DNA of 64,000 nt from Anaerolineae bacterium (GCA_018432315.1 JAHDLB010000042.1:62001-126000), one strand, 5' to 3'; counted from the stretch's first letter, positions 26,282 through 35,678 are shown. Made by a program: numbers and translations. Notes: generated by a model not told the origin, from the letters alone.

Positions 26282-26327
26282 TCGCGCGGGGAGGTATCCT
26301 GCCCCGCGGTGGATTGGACGAAGGGTG

Positions 26328-27338
26328 ATGAACAGTCGAGAACGCATCCGCGCGTTGATCGCGAAAGAACCCGCCGACCGGCACGGGTTTTGGCTGGGCA
26401 ACCCGTACCCCGACACGTGGCCGATCCTGCACGACTACTTCGGGACGGCCACCGAGGAGGAACTGCGCGTCCGGCTGGGGGACGATTTCCGCTGGATCTG
26501 CCCCCAGTACGACGACCGGACCTTCCCGGCGGCGGGCCGCGGCGACCCGTTCGAGATCATCACGCGCCGGACGGTGGGCGGCGGGGCGATGCCGTTCAAG
26601 GACTGTGAAGACCCGCGCGCAATCGAGGACTTTCCCTGGCCGTCCCCCGGTGGGCTGAACCTGGAGCCCACGCTGGACAGGCTGCGCCATGCCGGGCCGT
26701 ATTACCGCGCCAGCGGCTTCTGGTGCCCATTCTATCACGACCTGATGGACCTGTTCGGCATGGAAGCGTACCTGATGAAGATGTACACCCATCCCGACGT
26801 GGTCCAGGCGGCGACAGACCGCGTCTGCCAGTTCTACTACGACGCGAACGAGCGCTTTTTTCAACTGGCGGGGGATCTGGTGGACGGGTTCTTCTTCGGC
26901 AACGACTTCGGCACCCAGCAGGATCTGATCATCAGCCCCCGGTTGTTCGACCGCTTCATCATGCCGTGGTTCGCCACGTTCATCGACCAGGGCCACCGCC
27001 ACGGCTACCAGGTGATCCTGCATTCGTGCGGCTCGATCTACCGGATGCTGCCCACGCTGATCGCGGCGGGCGTGGAGTGTCTGCACCCGCTGCAGGCCAG
27101 GGCGGCGCACATGGACGCCGAAACGCTCGCGCGCGAGTTCAACGGGCAGGTGACCTTCCTGGGCGGCATCGACACGCAATACCTGCTGCCCTATGGCAGT
27201 CCGGAGGATGTCGAGGCGGATGTGCGCCGCGTGCGCGACCTGCTGGGGCCGCACGTGATCATCAGCCCCAGCCACGAAGCGATCCTGCCGGACGTGCCGC
27301 CCCGCAACATCGAGGCAATGGCCGCCGCCGCGCATTGA
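26328..27338 (+). CDS. Uroporphyrinogen-decarboxylase-family protein (probable corrinoid methyltransferase type)
   Basis: 336 residues from ATG 26328 after AAGGGTG. The TIM-barrel family is recognised by the late motifs LHSCGSIYRMLP, ECLHPLQ, TFLGGIDTQ and the end SPSHEAILPDVPP. The N-terminal Arg-rich signature needed for porphyrin binding in true HemE is absent. It is therefore more like the MtaA/CmuA-type methyltransferases or uncharacterised members found in sugar and methyl-group gene sets. The adjacent LacD-like aldolase 64 bases downstream suggests a catabolic context. Substrate unknown. Confidence 0.8.
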   Translation: MNSRERIRALIAKEPADRHGFWLGNPYPDTWPILHDYFGTATEEELRVRLGDDFRWICPQYDDRTFPAAGRGDPFEIITRRTVGGGAMPFKDCEDPRAIEDFPWPSPGGLNLEPTLDRLRHAGPYYRASGFWCPFYHDLMDLFGMEAYLMKMYTHPDVVQAATDRVCQFYYDANERFFQLAGDLVDGFFFGNDFGTQQDLIISPRLFDRFIMPWFATFIDQGHRHGYQVILHSCGSIYRMLPTLIAAGVECLHPLQARAAHMDAETLAREFNGQVTFLGGIDTQYLLPYGSPEDVEADVRRVRDLLGPHVIISPSHEAILPDVPPRNIEAMAAAAH

Positions 27339-27402
27339 TGGCGGTTTTGGGGGTGTGGCGGCACAATTGGGGTAGGACCCCGTTCGGAAAAGGAAGCATG
27401 CC

Positions 27403-28371
27403 ATGACCACCCCAGGTAAATACCGCCACCTCACGCGCACCAGCACGGAGAGCGGGCATTTCGCGATCCTGGCAATCGATCACCGCGACAACCTCAAGGA
27501 CAGCCTGCAAAAGCACGCATCTGGGCCGGTCACCGAGGACGACCTCAGCGCGTTCAAGCTGGACGTAATTCGCCACCTGGCGCCGCACATCTCCGCTGTG
27601 CTGGTCGATCCCGCCTACGGAATCGGCCCCGGCATCGGGCGGGCGGCGCTCGCGCGCGACGTGGGCCTGCTGGCCCCGCTCGAAGTGACCAACTACGCCG
27701 TCCACCCCAGCCAGCGCGAGAACGCATTGATCCCCGATTGGTCGGTGGCGAAGTTCAAGCGCGTTGGGGGCGACGGCATCAAGCTGCTGCTGTATTACCA
27801 CCCCGACGCGCCATCCGCGGCGGACAAGCGCGATTTCGTCGCGCGCATCATCGACGACTGCGCCCGTTACGACATTCCCTTCTTCCTGGAGCCGATCGCG
27901 TTTTCGCCCGATCCGGCGCGGCCCCTGCCCAACGACGAGCTGCGCCGGGTCGTCGTCGAGAGCGCGCGCACGTTCAGCCGGATGGGAATCGACGTGCTCA
28001 AGACGCCCTTCCCGCTGGACGTGAAGCGCGAGCCGGACGAGGCGGCGTGGCGCGCCGCGCTGGACGAACTCAACGAGGCGTGCAGCGTGCCCTGGGCGCT
28101 GCTGAGCGCGGGCGTGGATTATCCCACCTTTCGGCGGCAGGCGGCGCTGGCCTGCGAAGCGGGCGCCAGCGGCGTGATCGTCGGGCGCGCGGTGTGGGCG
28201 GAGGCGGTCGAGCTGCACGGCGAGGCGCGCGAGGCGTTCCTGGCGGATACCGCCCGCCGCCGCATGACCGAGCTGGCGGACGTCGTCCGGGCGGCGGGGG
28301 CGAGCTGGCGCGACCGCGTGCCGGGTCCTGACGGCGCGTTCGACTGGTACGCGCGCTACGACGCGATGTGA
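27403..28371 (+). CDS. LacD-like class I aldolase
   Basis: A 322-residue DeoC/LacD-type barrel, the length of tagatose-1,6-bisphosphate aldolases. The start (FAILAIDHRDNL) and the Schiff-base lysine strand GDGIKLLLYY (Lys127) fit, as does the IPFFLEPI strand. The C-terminal phosphate-binding segments LLSAGVDYPTF and GVIVGRAVWAEAV are intact. It should cleave a ketose phosphate or bisphosphate to two trioses. The sulfofructose-phosphate aldolase branch is an alternative. Start ATG 27403 follows AAAGGAAG. It converges with alr, the stops being 10 bases apart. Confidence 0.82.
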   Translation: MTTPGKYRHLTRTSTESGHFAILAIDHRDNLKDSLQKHASGPVTEDDLSAFKLDVIRHLAPHISAVLVDPAYGIGPGIGRAALARDVGLLAPLEVTNYAVHPSQRENALIPDWSVAKFKRVGGDGIKLLLYYHPDAPSAADKRDFVARIIDDCARYDIPFFLEPIAFSPDPARPLPNDELRRVVVESARTFSRMGIDVLKTPFPLDVKREPDEAAWRAALDELNEACSVPWALLSAGVDYPTFRRQAALACEAGASGVIVGRAVWAEAVELHGEAREAFLADTARRRMTELADVVRAAGASWRDRVPGPDGAFDWYARYDAM

Positions 28372-28381
28372 TCGCGGGCGC

Positions 28382-29506
28382 TCAGGCGTCCGCGCCCAGA
28401 TACACGCGCGGGACGCGCGGCAGCAGCCCGGTCGTCACTTCATAGTTGATCGTCTCGGCCCAGGCGGCGACCTCGTCGGCGGTGATGCGCGCCTCGCCCT
28501 GGGAGCCGATCAACACGACCTCGTCCCCCAGGGCGACCGGTCCCGCCGCGGAGACGTCGACCACGAACTGATCCATGCACACCCGGCCCAGGATCGGCGC
28601 GCGCTGGCCGTTGATCAGGACGGCGCCCCGGTTGGACAGCAGCCGGTGATATCCGTCGCCATAGCCCACCGGGATCAGCGCGACGGGCATCGCGCGCGGG
28701 GTGATGTAGGTGCGCCCGTAGCTGATGCTCGCCCCGGCGGGCAGCGTGCGCACACGCGCCACGTGGCTCTTCAGCGCCAGGGCGGGGCGCAACGGCACCG
28801 CCGCGTCCACCTCGGTCGATGGTCGCAGCCCGTAGATGGCGATCCCGGCGCGCACGGCGTCCAGGTGCATCTCCGGCAGGTCGAGCGCCGCGGCGCTGTT
28901 CGCCACGTGGCAGACCGGGATGGGGTGGTTGGCCGCCGCCAGTTGGGCGCGCACGGCCTCGAAGACCCGGAACTGGTGCCGCGTGTAGTCCTTGTCGGCC
29001 AGGTCCGCGACGGCGAAATGCGTGTACAGCCCCTCGATCCACACCCCCGGCAGCGCCGCCGCGTGCTCGACGAACGGGAGCGCTTCGTCCGGCAGCAGCC
29101 CGAAGCGCCCCATGCCGGTATCGATCTTGACGTGCACCGGCAGCCGGCGGCCCAGGCGCCCGGCCAGCGCCGACACTGTTTCGACGGAGGCCCGATCCGT
29201 CACGGTGAGCGTCAGATCATGGGCGCACGCGGCTTCGATCTCGCCGGGCAGCGTGTAGTTCATCACCAGGATCGGGGCGGTGATCCCAGCCTGCCGCAGG
29301 TGGATGCCCTCGGCGGCGCGGGCGACCGCCAGCCGGCTGGCACCATGCCGGAGCGCGGTCCGCGCCACCTCGACCGCGCCGTGCCCGTAGGCGTTCGCCT
29401 TCACGACCGCGAACAGCAGCACGTCCGGGCCGACGTGCGTTTTGAGCGCCCGGATGTTGTGCGCGATGGCGTCCAAATCGACTTCGATATAGGTTATCGG
29501 GCGCAT
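28382..29506 (-). CDS. alr: Alanine racemase
   Basis: A 374-residue PLP enzyme interconverting L- and D-alanine for cell-wall synthesis. PLP lysine Lys36 lies in VVKANAYGHG. The catalytic tyrosine is in the C-terminal domain (SISYGRTY), and CMDQFVVDV and a terminal YEVTTGLLPRVPR complete the family pattern. ATG 29506 was chosen over an upstream start because residue 1 then aligns with the family start (MRPITYIEVDLDAIAHNI) and an AAAGG site precedes it. It is monocistronic. It may also feed D-alanine chemistry for the oxidase encoded at 36767-37948, but that is only inference. Confidence 0.95.
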   Translation of the reverse strand: MRPITYIEVDLDAIAHNIRALKTHVGPDVLLFAVVKANAYGHGAVEVARTALRHGASRLAVARAAEGIHLRQAGITAPILVMNYTLPGEIEAACAHDLTLTVTDRASVETVSALAGRLGRRLPVHVKIDTGMGRFGLLPDEALPFVEHAAALPGVWIEGLYTHFAVADLADKDYTRHQFRVFEAVRAQLAAANHPIPVCHVANSAAALDLPEMHLDAVRAGIAIYGLRPSTEVDAAVPLRPALALKSHVARVRTLPAGASISYGRTYITPRAMPVALIPVGYGDGYHRLLSNRGAVLINGQRAPILGRVCMDQFVVDVSAAGPVALGDEVVLIGSQGEARITADEVAAWAETINYEVTTGLLPRVPRVYLGADA

Positions 29507-29975
29507 TTGCCGGCTGCCTTTCGGTGGCTGGATTGCTGCGCACAAGAGAAACCCGCGTATTTTCGGGCACTATTCACACGGCCAGTTCCCTTCAACCAGC
29601 ATACAATAGGCTCGTTCTGCCCGGCTCGCAACCCCGGTTCTACATACCGGGCGGGCGAGAAATGTGCTTTGGGAGGTGCTTGTGGTGTAAGACAATTCTA
29701 CCTATAATGAATTATACTATGTCACCAAAATATATCGTTTGCCAAAGTGTGTCATGAATTCCACGGCGCCTATGTCACTCTAGAACCGTCTCACGCCCTC
29801 GCGCGACCGGAAATGCGACGAAGAGTCCACGGGGGCGTGAATCGTGTTCAACTCCCTGATGCACGTCACGGGCGCTAGTCATACGAGGAGGTGATACCGG
29901 CACCCTATCCGCAGTCATCGTCCGGAAACGAGAGAGCAAACAATCGGATAAATATATTGGAGGCAGAGATCGACA
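29507..29975. other. 469-base divergent region between alr and the Liv importer
   Basis: Contains an A+T-rich promoter zone (29680-29718) and a long transcribed leader. In the leader, AGGAGGTGAT at 29886-29895 is a perfect Shine-Dalgarno sequence without a start codon at usable distance. The real ribosome site GGAGG stands just before 29976. No coding frame is convincing. A TACAAT at 29602-29607 is an isolated -10-like hexamer. Confidence 0.6.
29680..29718 (+). promoter_or_regulatory. Candidate overlapping promoters of the Liv operon
   Basis: TATAAT at 29703-29708 with a weak TTGTGG at 17 bp, and TATACT at 29713-29718 with AAGACA at 18 bp. Either would give a leader of roughly 250 bases before the binding-protein gene. 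Confidence 0.45.
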
Positions 29976-31160
29976 ATGTCCAAACGGCTGTTTACTTTAG
30001 TTTTGACTCTGGCGGTCGTGGTGGCCGCCTTCGGCTCTTTTCCCGTTGTTGCGCAGGACGACTGTGATTTTGTGGGCGAAGTGGTGGTTGGCGTGATTGC
30101 GCCGCTCACCGGCGATATCCCGAAAGTCGGCCAGAGCACGGTCGAGGCGGCGAACATGGCCGTCGACGAGATCAACGCGGCGTGTGGCCTCACCGTCGAT
30201 GACGAAAGCTACGAAGTGGTGATTGCCGTCGAAGACAACGAGTCGAAAGCCGAGTCCTCGGTGTCGGTCGCCACCCGCCTGATCGTCGAAGAAGAGGTGA
30301 TCGCGATCATCGGGCCCCAGGCCAGCAAGCAGGCCGTCCCCACGGGCCAGGTCGCCAACGACCGCGAGACCCCGATGATCAGCCCGTGGTCCACCAATCC
30401 GGACACCACCTTCGACCGTCCGTGGGTTTTCCGGGCCGCGTTCCTCGACCCGTTCCAGGGGCCGGTTCTGGCTAACTTTGTCGCCGCCGAATTCGGGGCC
30501 ACCAGTGCCGCCGTGCTGTACGACGTGGCGAGCGATTATCCGAAGGGCCTGGCCGAGAACTTCCGCGATGCTGCCGAAGCGATAGGCATCGAGATTGTCG
30601 GGTTCGAGAGCTTTACCCTGGGCGACACGGACTTCAGCTCGCAGCTCACCAGCATCATCGCCCAGGAACCGGATGTGTTGTTCACGCCCCAGTATTACAA
30701 CGAGGTCCCGCTGATCGTCCAGCAGGCGCGTGAATTGGGGTTCGAAGGCCCGATCGTCGGCAGCGACAGTTGGGGCACGCCGGACCTGATCGACCTGTGC
30801 GGCGAGGCGTGTGAAGGGCTGTTCTTCAGCACCCACTACGCCCCGGATATCGCGACCGAAGTCGGCCAGACGTTCATCTCGGCCTACGAGGAAGAGTACG
30901 GGGCCAAGCCGGACGACGTGGCCGCCCTGACCTATGACGCGTTCCAACTGCTGTTCACCGCAATCACGAACGCGAACTCGCTGGACAAAGAAGACGTGCG
31001 CGAGGCGCTGGCCGGTGTCGAGCTGTTCGAGGGCGTGACCGGCGTCATGAGCTTCGACGAGCAAGGCGACCCGATCAAGTGCGCGGTGATCATCGAGATC
31101 AAGGATGGCGCGTTCACCTACTACGACTCGGCCTGCCCGGCTGGGTTTCCCCCCGAATAG
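29976..31160 (+). CDS. Branched-chain amino-acid type ABC substrate-binding protein
   Basis: A 394-residue exported Peripla_BP_6 protein (LivJ/LivK type). Signal peptide about 1-25 (LFTLVLTLAVVVAAFGSFPVVAQ), then the characteristic VVVGVIAPLTGD start, AAVLYDVASDYPKGLAENF, GPIVGSDSWGTPDL and TYDAFQLLFTAI segments. Two cysteines near the mature N terminus (DDCDF, INAAC) may form a disulphide. It is the first gene of the Liv operon and is followed by a stem-loop. The ligand could be Leu/Ile/Val, another amino acid or a urea/amide-type compound. Confidence 0.9.
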   Translation: MSKRLFTLVLTLAVVVAAFGSFPVVAQDDCDFVGEVVVGVIAPLTGDIPKVGQSTVEAANMAVDEINAACGLTVDDESYEVVIAVEDNESKAESSVSVATRLIVEEEVIAIIGPQASKQAVPTGQVANDRETPMISPWSTNPDTTFDRPWVFRAAFLDPFQGPVLANFVAAEFGATSAAVLYDVASDYPKGLAENFRDAAEAIGIEIVGFESFTLGDTDFSSQLTSIIAQEPDVLFTPQYYNEVPLIVQQARELGFEGPIVGSDSWGTPDLIDLCGEACEGLFFSTHYAPDIATEVGQTFISAYEEEYGAKPDDVAALTYDAFQLLFTAITNANSLDKEDVREALAGVELFEGVTGVMSFDEQGDPIKCAVIIEIKDGAFTYYDSACPAGFPPE

Positions 31161-31181
31161 TCCATAGTGCGTATCGACCGT

Positions 31182-31209
31182 GTGCCCCATGTTCGCATGG
31201 GGCACTTTT
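31182..31209 (+). terminator. Intercistronic stem-loop with UUCG loop behind the Liv binding-protein gene
   Basis: Perfect 10-bp stem GTGCCCCATG/CATGGGGCAC (31182-31191 with 31196-31205), a TTCG tetraloop and four T residues. A short T-run suggests partial termination, giving more binding protein than permease. Confidence 0.8.
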
Positions 31210-31286
31210 ACGCTTGATAGGTTGAATGACCTGGGTGGCGAGGCCCGTGGTCGTCGCCATCCCCGGAACAAACCGGAGAACCTCCT

Positions 31287-32183
31287 ATGGAATTTTTCGT
31301 GCAACAATTCGTCAACGCACTCCAGCTTGGCAGCCTGTACGCCTTGATCGCGCTGGGGTATACGATGGTCTATGGCGTGCTGCTGCTGATCAACTTTGCG
31401 CACGGGGATATCTTCATGGTGGGCGCGTTTTTGGGCGTGTTTGGGTCGATCACCCTGGATCTCCCCTTCGTGCCGACTCTGGTCCTGTCGATGGTCCTGA
31501 CAGGGTTGCTGGGCGTCGGGATCGAGCGCGTGGCCTACAAGCCGCTGCGGCAGGCGTCGCGTCTTTCGGTCGTGATCACGGCGCTGGGGGTCGGCCTGCT
31601 GCTCGAAAACGGCATGCTGGCGCTCACCGGGGCCAACCCGCGCAGCTATCCACAGACGTTCATCACGACCCGGGTTTATGATATTGGCGGGGTCGCCATC
31701 AGCAACGTCAAAATCATCATCATCGTGCTGGCGGCGCTGCTTTTTGCAGGGCTTTATACCATTGTGCAGCGCACGAAATGGGGCATGGCGATGCGCGCCA
31801 TTTCGTATGACAAGTTTGCGGTCCCGTTGATGGGCGTTTCGCAAGATCAGATCATCTCGCTGACGTTCTTGCTGGGCACGGGCCTGGCAGCAGCGGGCGG
31901 CATTCTGTGGGGCGTGGCTTTCCCGGTGCTCAATCCCTATATGGGGTTGCGGGTGGGCTGGAAAGCCTTTGTCGCGGCGGTGGTGGGTGGCATCGGCGAT
32001 ATTCGCGGGGCGGCAGCCGGTGGGCTGCTGCTGGGTTTCATCGAGATATTCGTCCCGGCCTACGGAGACAGCATCGGGATATCCTCGACGTGGCGCGATC
32101 CGATTGCCTTCGGCCTGCTGCTGATCATTCTTGTCGTGCGCCCCACGGGCTTGTTCGGCGTGGCCCGCCGCCAGAAAGTGTAG
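31287..32183 (+). CDS. livH: Branched-chain amino-acid type ABC permease, LivH
   Basis: A 298-residue permease of normal LivH length with about eight membrane segments. The N-terminal signature FVNALQLGSLYALIALGYTMVYGVL, the GIERVAYKPLR loop and the EAA-like TFLLGTGLAAAGGILWG region fit the family. It forms the channel with the LivM-type subunit that follows. ATG 31287 is preceded by a GGAG site at a somewhat long distance. Confidence 0.92.
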   Translation: MEFFVQQFVNALQLGSLYALIALGYTMVYGVLLLINFAHGDIFMVGAFLGVFGSITLDLPFVPTLVLSMVLTGLLGVGIERVAYKPLRQASRLSVVITALGVGLLLENGMLALTGANPRSYPQTFITTRVYDIGGVAISNVKIIIIVLAALLFAGLYTIVQRTKWGMAMRAISYDKFAVPLMGVSQDQIISLTFLLGTGLAAAGGILWGVAFPVLNPYMGLRVGWKAFVAAVVGGIGDIRGAAAGGLLLGFIEIFVPAYGDSIGISSTWRDPIAFGLLLIILVVRPTGLFGVARRQKV

Positions 32184-32195
32184 GGTGAGAAACCG

Positions 32196-34220
32196 ATGAG
32201 CACTACCGCGAATCGCACCTTCTCGCTCGGTGGCCTGGTCGTGCTGGTCTGCGCCCTGGTCATCGCGATCGCCGTTGTGGGCCTGCCCTGGCTGGCCCTG
32301 GAAGATGACTCGACCGTCACCGCCACCGATCTGATCGCGGATACGGAAGGCGAGCTGGACGTCCCGGCCCGCATCACCAACACGTTTCTGGTGGTCGTCC
32401 CGGTGGGGGCGCTGGCGGCGGGGATATTGGCGCTGTGGGGCATGCTGGCGCCGCGCCACAATCGCGCCGTTTCGACGCTGGTGCTGTTGGTCGGGCTGGT
32501 CCTGGTCGGCTACTACTACGGCACCTTTTTCTACGAGGATCACGTCAACGACTCGACGAGCGCGACGGAGTTCGTGCGCAGCGGCTTTTTCGTCGCGCTG
32601 GTGGCCGGCCTGGGACTGATCGCACAGGCGGCGCTCCCACGCGCCAATCCGGGTGTGGCTGGCAATCCGCTTGTGCGGCCCGTACCGGTCGAGGCGGCTG
32701 GCCCGGTCGCGCTGCCGCAGAACTGGCGCTGGCCGTTCGCGTGGCTGCGCGCCCGGCTGTCGCCCCTCACGCGGCGGATCGCGGGCTATCTCGCGCTCAG
32801 CCGCATCCCGGTCCTCGCCTACCTGGTCGGCATGCTGGCAGCGACCGAGCTGGAACGCCGCGAAGGACAGGCGTTTTCGCGCCTGTTGGGGTTCCGCAGA
32901 GTGCCAAGCCTGTTCGGCAGCACGGAACTGCTGGAGCCGTTTTCGAAGCTGGACTTTTCGGGCATCCTGGCCCCGTTTTTCCCATCGCCAACCGATACCT
33001 ACGATGCGCCGCTGCGCGCCTCGTGGGAGGCGCTGCGCCAGTTGGGCGAGGATTTCGTCTACGCGCTCACCTCGCACGGCGCGCGCGAGCCGGGGTTCTT
33101 GAAGGTGCTGCTGCACGTGGTCGAATACGACCTGATCATCTTCATCATCCCGGTGCTGATCGTGGCGCTGCTGCTGCGCAAACCGAGCAACGCGCTGCTG
33201 CTGCGGCTGCCAAGCTGGGCCGGGCTCACCTTGCAGATCGTTGTGTTGTACGGCGTCGTGTCGCACTGGGGCGCGCTGAACGACTACCGCGGGCTGGTGC
33301 TGATCTACATGGGCGTCAACATCATGCTCGCTATCAGCCTGAACCTGGTCAACGGGTACATGGGCGAATTCTCGGTCGGCCATGCCGGGTTCATGGCGGT
33401 CGGCGCGTACGTCGCGTCGATCCTGACCATGTGGCTGTTCATCGACGAGCGCGTGTTCGGCGATGCCGTGCTGTCCGTGCCGGACTGGGCGCTGCCCATC
33501 GGCTTTCTGATCGCGCTGATCGCCGGGGGCGTCGCGGCGGCGCTGGCGGGGCTGCTGGTGGCGTTCCCGTCGTTCCGCACGCGCGGCGACTATCTGGCGA
33601 TCGTCACGCTGGCGGTCAATTTCATCGTGACGGGCGTGCTCAACAACATCTCGGCCATCGGCGGGGCGCGCGGCCTGAACGGGGTGCCGCTGTGGACCAA
33701 CGTGCGCTGGATTTTCGTGCTCACGATCCTGTCTGTGCTCGCCATCCACCACCTGGTAAGCTCGACGTTCGGCAAGGGCATCGTGGCGATCCGCGAGGAC
33801 GAGATCGCCGCCGAGCAGATGGGCGTCCACACGCGGCGGGTGAAGCTGGTGGCGTTTCTGGTGTCGTCGTTCATCGCGGGGATGTCGGGCGGGCTGTTCG
33901 CGCACGTGCTGGCGTACGTCAATCCCGGCGTGTTCGGCATCCTGAAATCGACCGAAGCCCTAGTGATGGTCTACCTGGGCGGCATGGGCAGTATCTCCGG
34001 CTCGGTGATCGCCGCCGTGCTGTTCACGATCCTGATCGAAGCGTTCCGCCCGCTGGCCGTTTTGAAGTGGGTGGTCATTCCCCTGATCCTGATTCTGCTG
34101 ATGATCTACCGTCCACAGGGCCTGTTCGGGTTCCGCGAGATGACGCTCAACCTGAAGGGACTCAAGGAAGATGGGCCGGACGTTCTGAAGGAGGCGAGCG
34201 ATGACGCTGCTGCAGATTAA
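32196..34220 (+). CDS. livM: LivM-type ABC permease with large N-terminal extension
   Basis: 674 residues, about twice the usual length. The LivM core begins near residue 340 (LQIVVLYGVV, YMGVNIMLAISLNLVNGYMGEFSVGHAGF, AVGAY) and continues to a normal C-terminal PQGLFGFRE. The extension has about four membrane helices (11-35, 63-83, 93-110, 128-146), a soluble part (about 150-305) and one more helix (312-327). The extension shows no motif I know. The reading frame is continuous and overlaps the livG start by 20 bases, so no frameshift or misassembly is evident. Function of the extra part is unknown. Confidence 0.88.
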   Translation: MSTTANRTFSLGGLVVLVCALVIAIAVVGLPWLALEDDSTVTATDLIADTEGELDVPARITNTFLVVVPVGALAAGILALWGMLAPRHNRAVSTLVLLVGLVLVGYYYGTFFYEDHVNDSTSATEFVRSGFFVALVAGLGLIAQAALPRANPGVAGNPLVRPVPVEAAGPVALPQNWRWPFAWLRARLSPLTRRIAGYLALSRIPVLAYLVGMLAATELERREGQAFSRLLGFRRVPSLFGSTELLEPFSKLDFSGILAPFFPSPTDTYDAPLRASWEALRQLGEDFVYALTSHGAREPGFLKVLLHVVEYDLIIFIIPVLIVALLLRKPSNALLLRLPSWAGLTLQIVVLYGVVSHWGALNDYRGLVLIYMGVNIMLAISLNLVNGYMGEFSVGHAGFMAVGAYVASILTMWLFIDERVFGDAVLSVPDWALPIGFLIALIAGGVAAALAGLLVAFPSFRTRGDYLAIVTLAVNFIVTGVLNNISAIGGARGLNGVPLWTNVRWIFVLTILSVLAIHHLVSSTFGKGIVAIREDEIAAEQMGVHTRRVKLVAFLVSSFIAGMSGGLFAHVLAYVNPGVFGILKSTEALVMVYLGGMGSISGSVIAAVLFTILIEAFRPLAVLKWVVIPLILILLMIYRPQGLFGFREMTLNLKGLKEDGPDVLKEASDDAAAD

Positions 34221-34974
34221 CAGGCTGTCGCACTATTTCGGTGGGCTGCTCGCCGTCGATAACCTGAACCTGACGATCGAGGAAGGCGAGCTGATCGGCT
34301 TGATCGGGCCGAACGGCGCGGGCAAGACCACGGTCTTCAACCTGGTCACCGGTGCCTACCGGGCCAGCGAAGGCGAGATTCTGTTCCGGGGTGAGGACCT
34401 CGTCGGCAAGCCGCCGCACGCGATCAACGCCAGGGGGATCAGCCGCACCTTCCAGACGATCCGCCTGTGGAACATGATGTCGGTGCTCGACAACGTGCGG
34501 ATCGCGCATCACGGCCAGATCAACTACACGCTGGCCGAGGCGTTCCTGCGGCTGCCGCGCTACCGGCGGGAGGAGCGCGAGATCGAGGAGCGCTCGATGG
34601 ACCTGCTGCGGCTGTTCAAGCTGGAGCGTTACGCGCAGGAGCCGGTCAAAAACCTGCCCTACGGCCAGCAGCGCCGCGTCGAGATCGTGCGCGCGATGGC
34701 GGCTCGCCCCCAACTGCTGCTGTTGGACGAGCCGGCAGCCGGCATGAACCCGCAGGAGATCAGCGCGCTGATGGACTTCATCCACTGGATCCGCGACGAG
34801 TTCCACCTGACGATCTGGCTGATCGAGCACCAGATGCGCCTGGTGATGAACATCTGCGAGCGGATCAAGGTTCTGGATTTCGGCGCGACCATCGCCGATG
34901 GCACGCCCGAGGAAATCCGGAATAATCCCCAGGTCATCGAGGCTTACCTGGGCGAGCAGGCGGAGGTGCACTAA
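34201..34974 (+). CDS. livG: Branched-chain amino-acid type ABC ATPase, LivG
   Basis: 257 residues. Walker A GPNGAGKTT, the LPYGQQRRVEIVRAM signature (family variant of LSGGQ), Walker B LLLDEPAAGMNP, and the C-terminal IRNNPQVIEAYLG typical of LivG. It starts within the end of livM and its stop overlaps the start of livF, so the three are tightly coupled. Confidence 0.94.
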   Translation: MTLLQINRLSHYFGGLLAVDNLNLTIEEGELIGLIGPNGAGKTTVFNLVTGAYRASEGEILFRGEDLVGKPPHAINARGISRTFQTIRLWNMMSVLDNVRIAHHGQINYTLAEAFLRLPRYRREEREIEERSMDLLRLFKLERYAQEPVKNLPYGQQRRVEIVRAMAARPQLLLLDEPAAGMNPQEISALMDFIHWIRDEFHLTIWLIEHQMRLVMNICERIKVLDFGATIADGTPEEIRNNPQVIEAYLGEQAEVH

Positions 34975-35678
34975 TGCTGTTCAGCGTTCAGGATTTACAC
35001 GTGTCCTATGGCAGCATCAGAGCGGTGCACGGCGTTTCGTTCGAGGTAGACGAGGGCGAGATCGTGACGTTGATCGGCGCGAACGGCGCGGGCAAATCCA
35101 CGATCCTCAACACGATCGCCGGCTTGCAGCGCCCCGACCAGGGCGAGATCATCTACCGGGGCGCCAACCTCGCCCGGATGGACGCGCACAACGTCGTCAA
35201 GCAGGGTGTGGCGCTGGTCCCCGAAGGACGGCGCATCTTTGGCAACCTGACGGTCTACGAAAACCTGCGCCTGGCGGGGTTCCAGGTGAGCCGCGACGAC
35301 CTGGAGGCGCGCATCAAGCTGGTGTACAGCTACTTCCCGCGCCTGGAGGAGCGCCGCGATCAGCTCGGCGATACCCTCTCCGGCGGCGAGCAGCAGATGC
35401 TGGCCGTTGGCCGGGCGCTGGTGACGGGCGGCAGGCTGATGCTGCTGGACGAGCCTTCGATGGGCCTGGCCCCGATCCTCGTCCAGCACATTTTCGAGAT
35501 TCTGGCCGAGATCAACCGGCAGGGCACGACGATCCTGCTGGTCGAGCAAAACGCGCACATGGCGCTGAAGCTGGCGAATCGCGGCTACGTGCTGGAAACG
35601 GGCAGCGTCATGCTGTCCGGTCCCAGCAAGGAACTGGCCGAAAGCCCGGAGGTCCAGCGCGCGTACCTGGGCGGCTGA
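34974..35678 (+). CDS. livF: Branched-chain amino-acid type ABC ATPase, LivF
   Basis: 234 residues, the normal LivF length. Walker A GANGAGKST, signature LSGGEQQMLAVGRAL, Walker B MLLDEPSMGLAP, and the end PEVQRAYLGG. The ATG shares one base with the livG stop codon. It completes the transporter: binding protein, LivH, LivM, LivG and LivF are all present. Confidence 0.94.
   Translation: MLFSVQDLHVSYGSIRAVHGVSFEVDEGEIVTLIGANGAGKSTILNTIAGLQRPDQGEIIYRGANLARMDAHNVVKQGVALVPEGRRIFGNLTVYENLRLAGFQVSRDDLEARIKLVYSYFPRLEERRDQLGDTLSGGEQQMLAVGRALVTGGRLMLLDEPSMGLAPILVQHIFEILAEINRQGTTILLVEQNAHMALKLANRGYVLETGSVMLSGPSKELAESPEVQRAYLGG

Noticed and set aside
29524-29757. A 77-codon open frame behind alr
   Set aside because: It overlaps the alr start region and the A+T-rich promoter zone, and no ribosome site or conserved pattern was seen.
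29997-33905. A 1302-codon open frame on the minus strand, antisense to the Liv importer genes
   Set aside because: Its translation is low-complexity, rich in His, Arg, Gln and Asp, with no domain. The plus-strand frames encode clear LivK, LivH and LivM proteins. It is a by-product of G+C-rich third positions.
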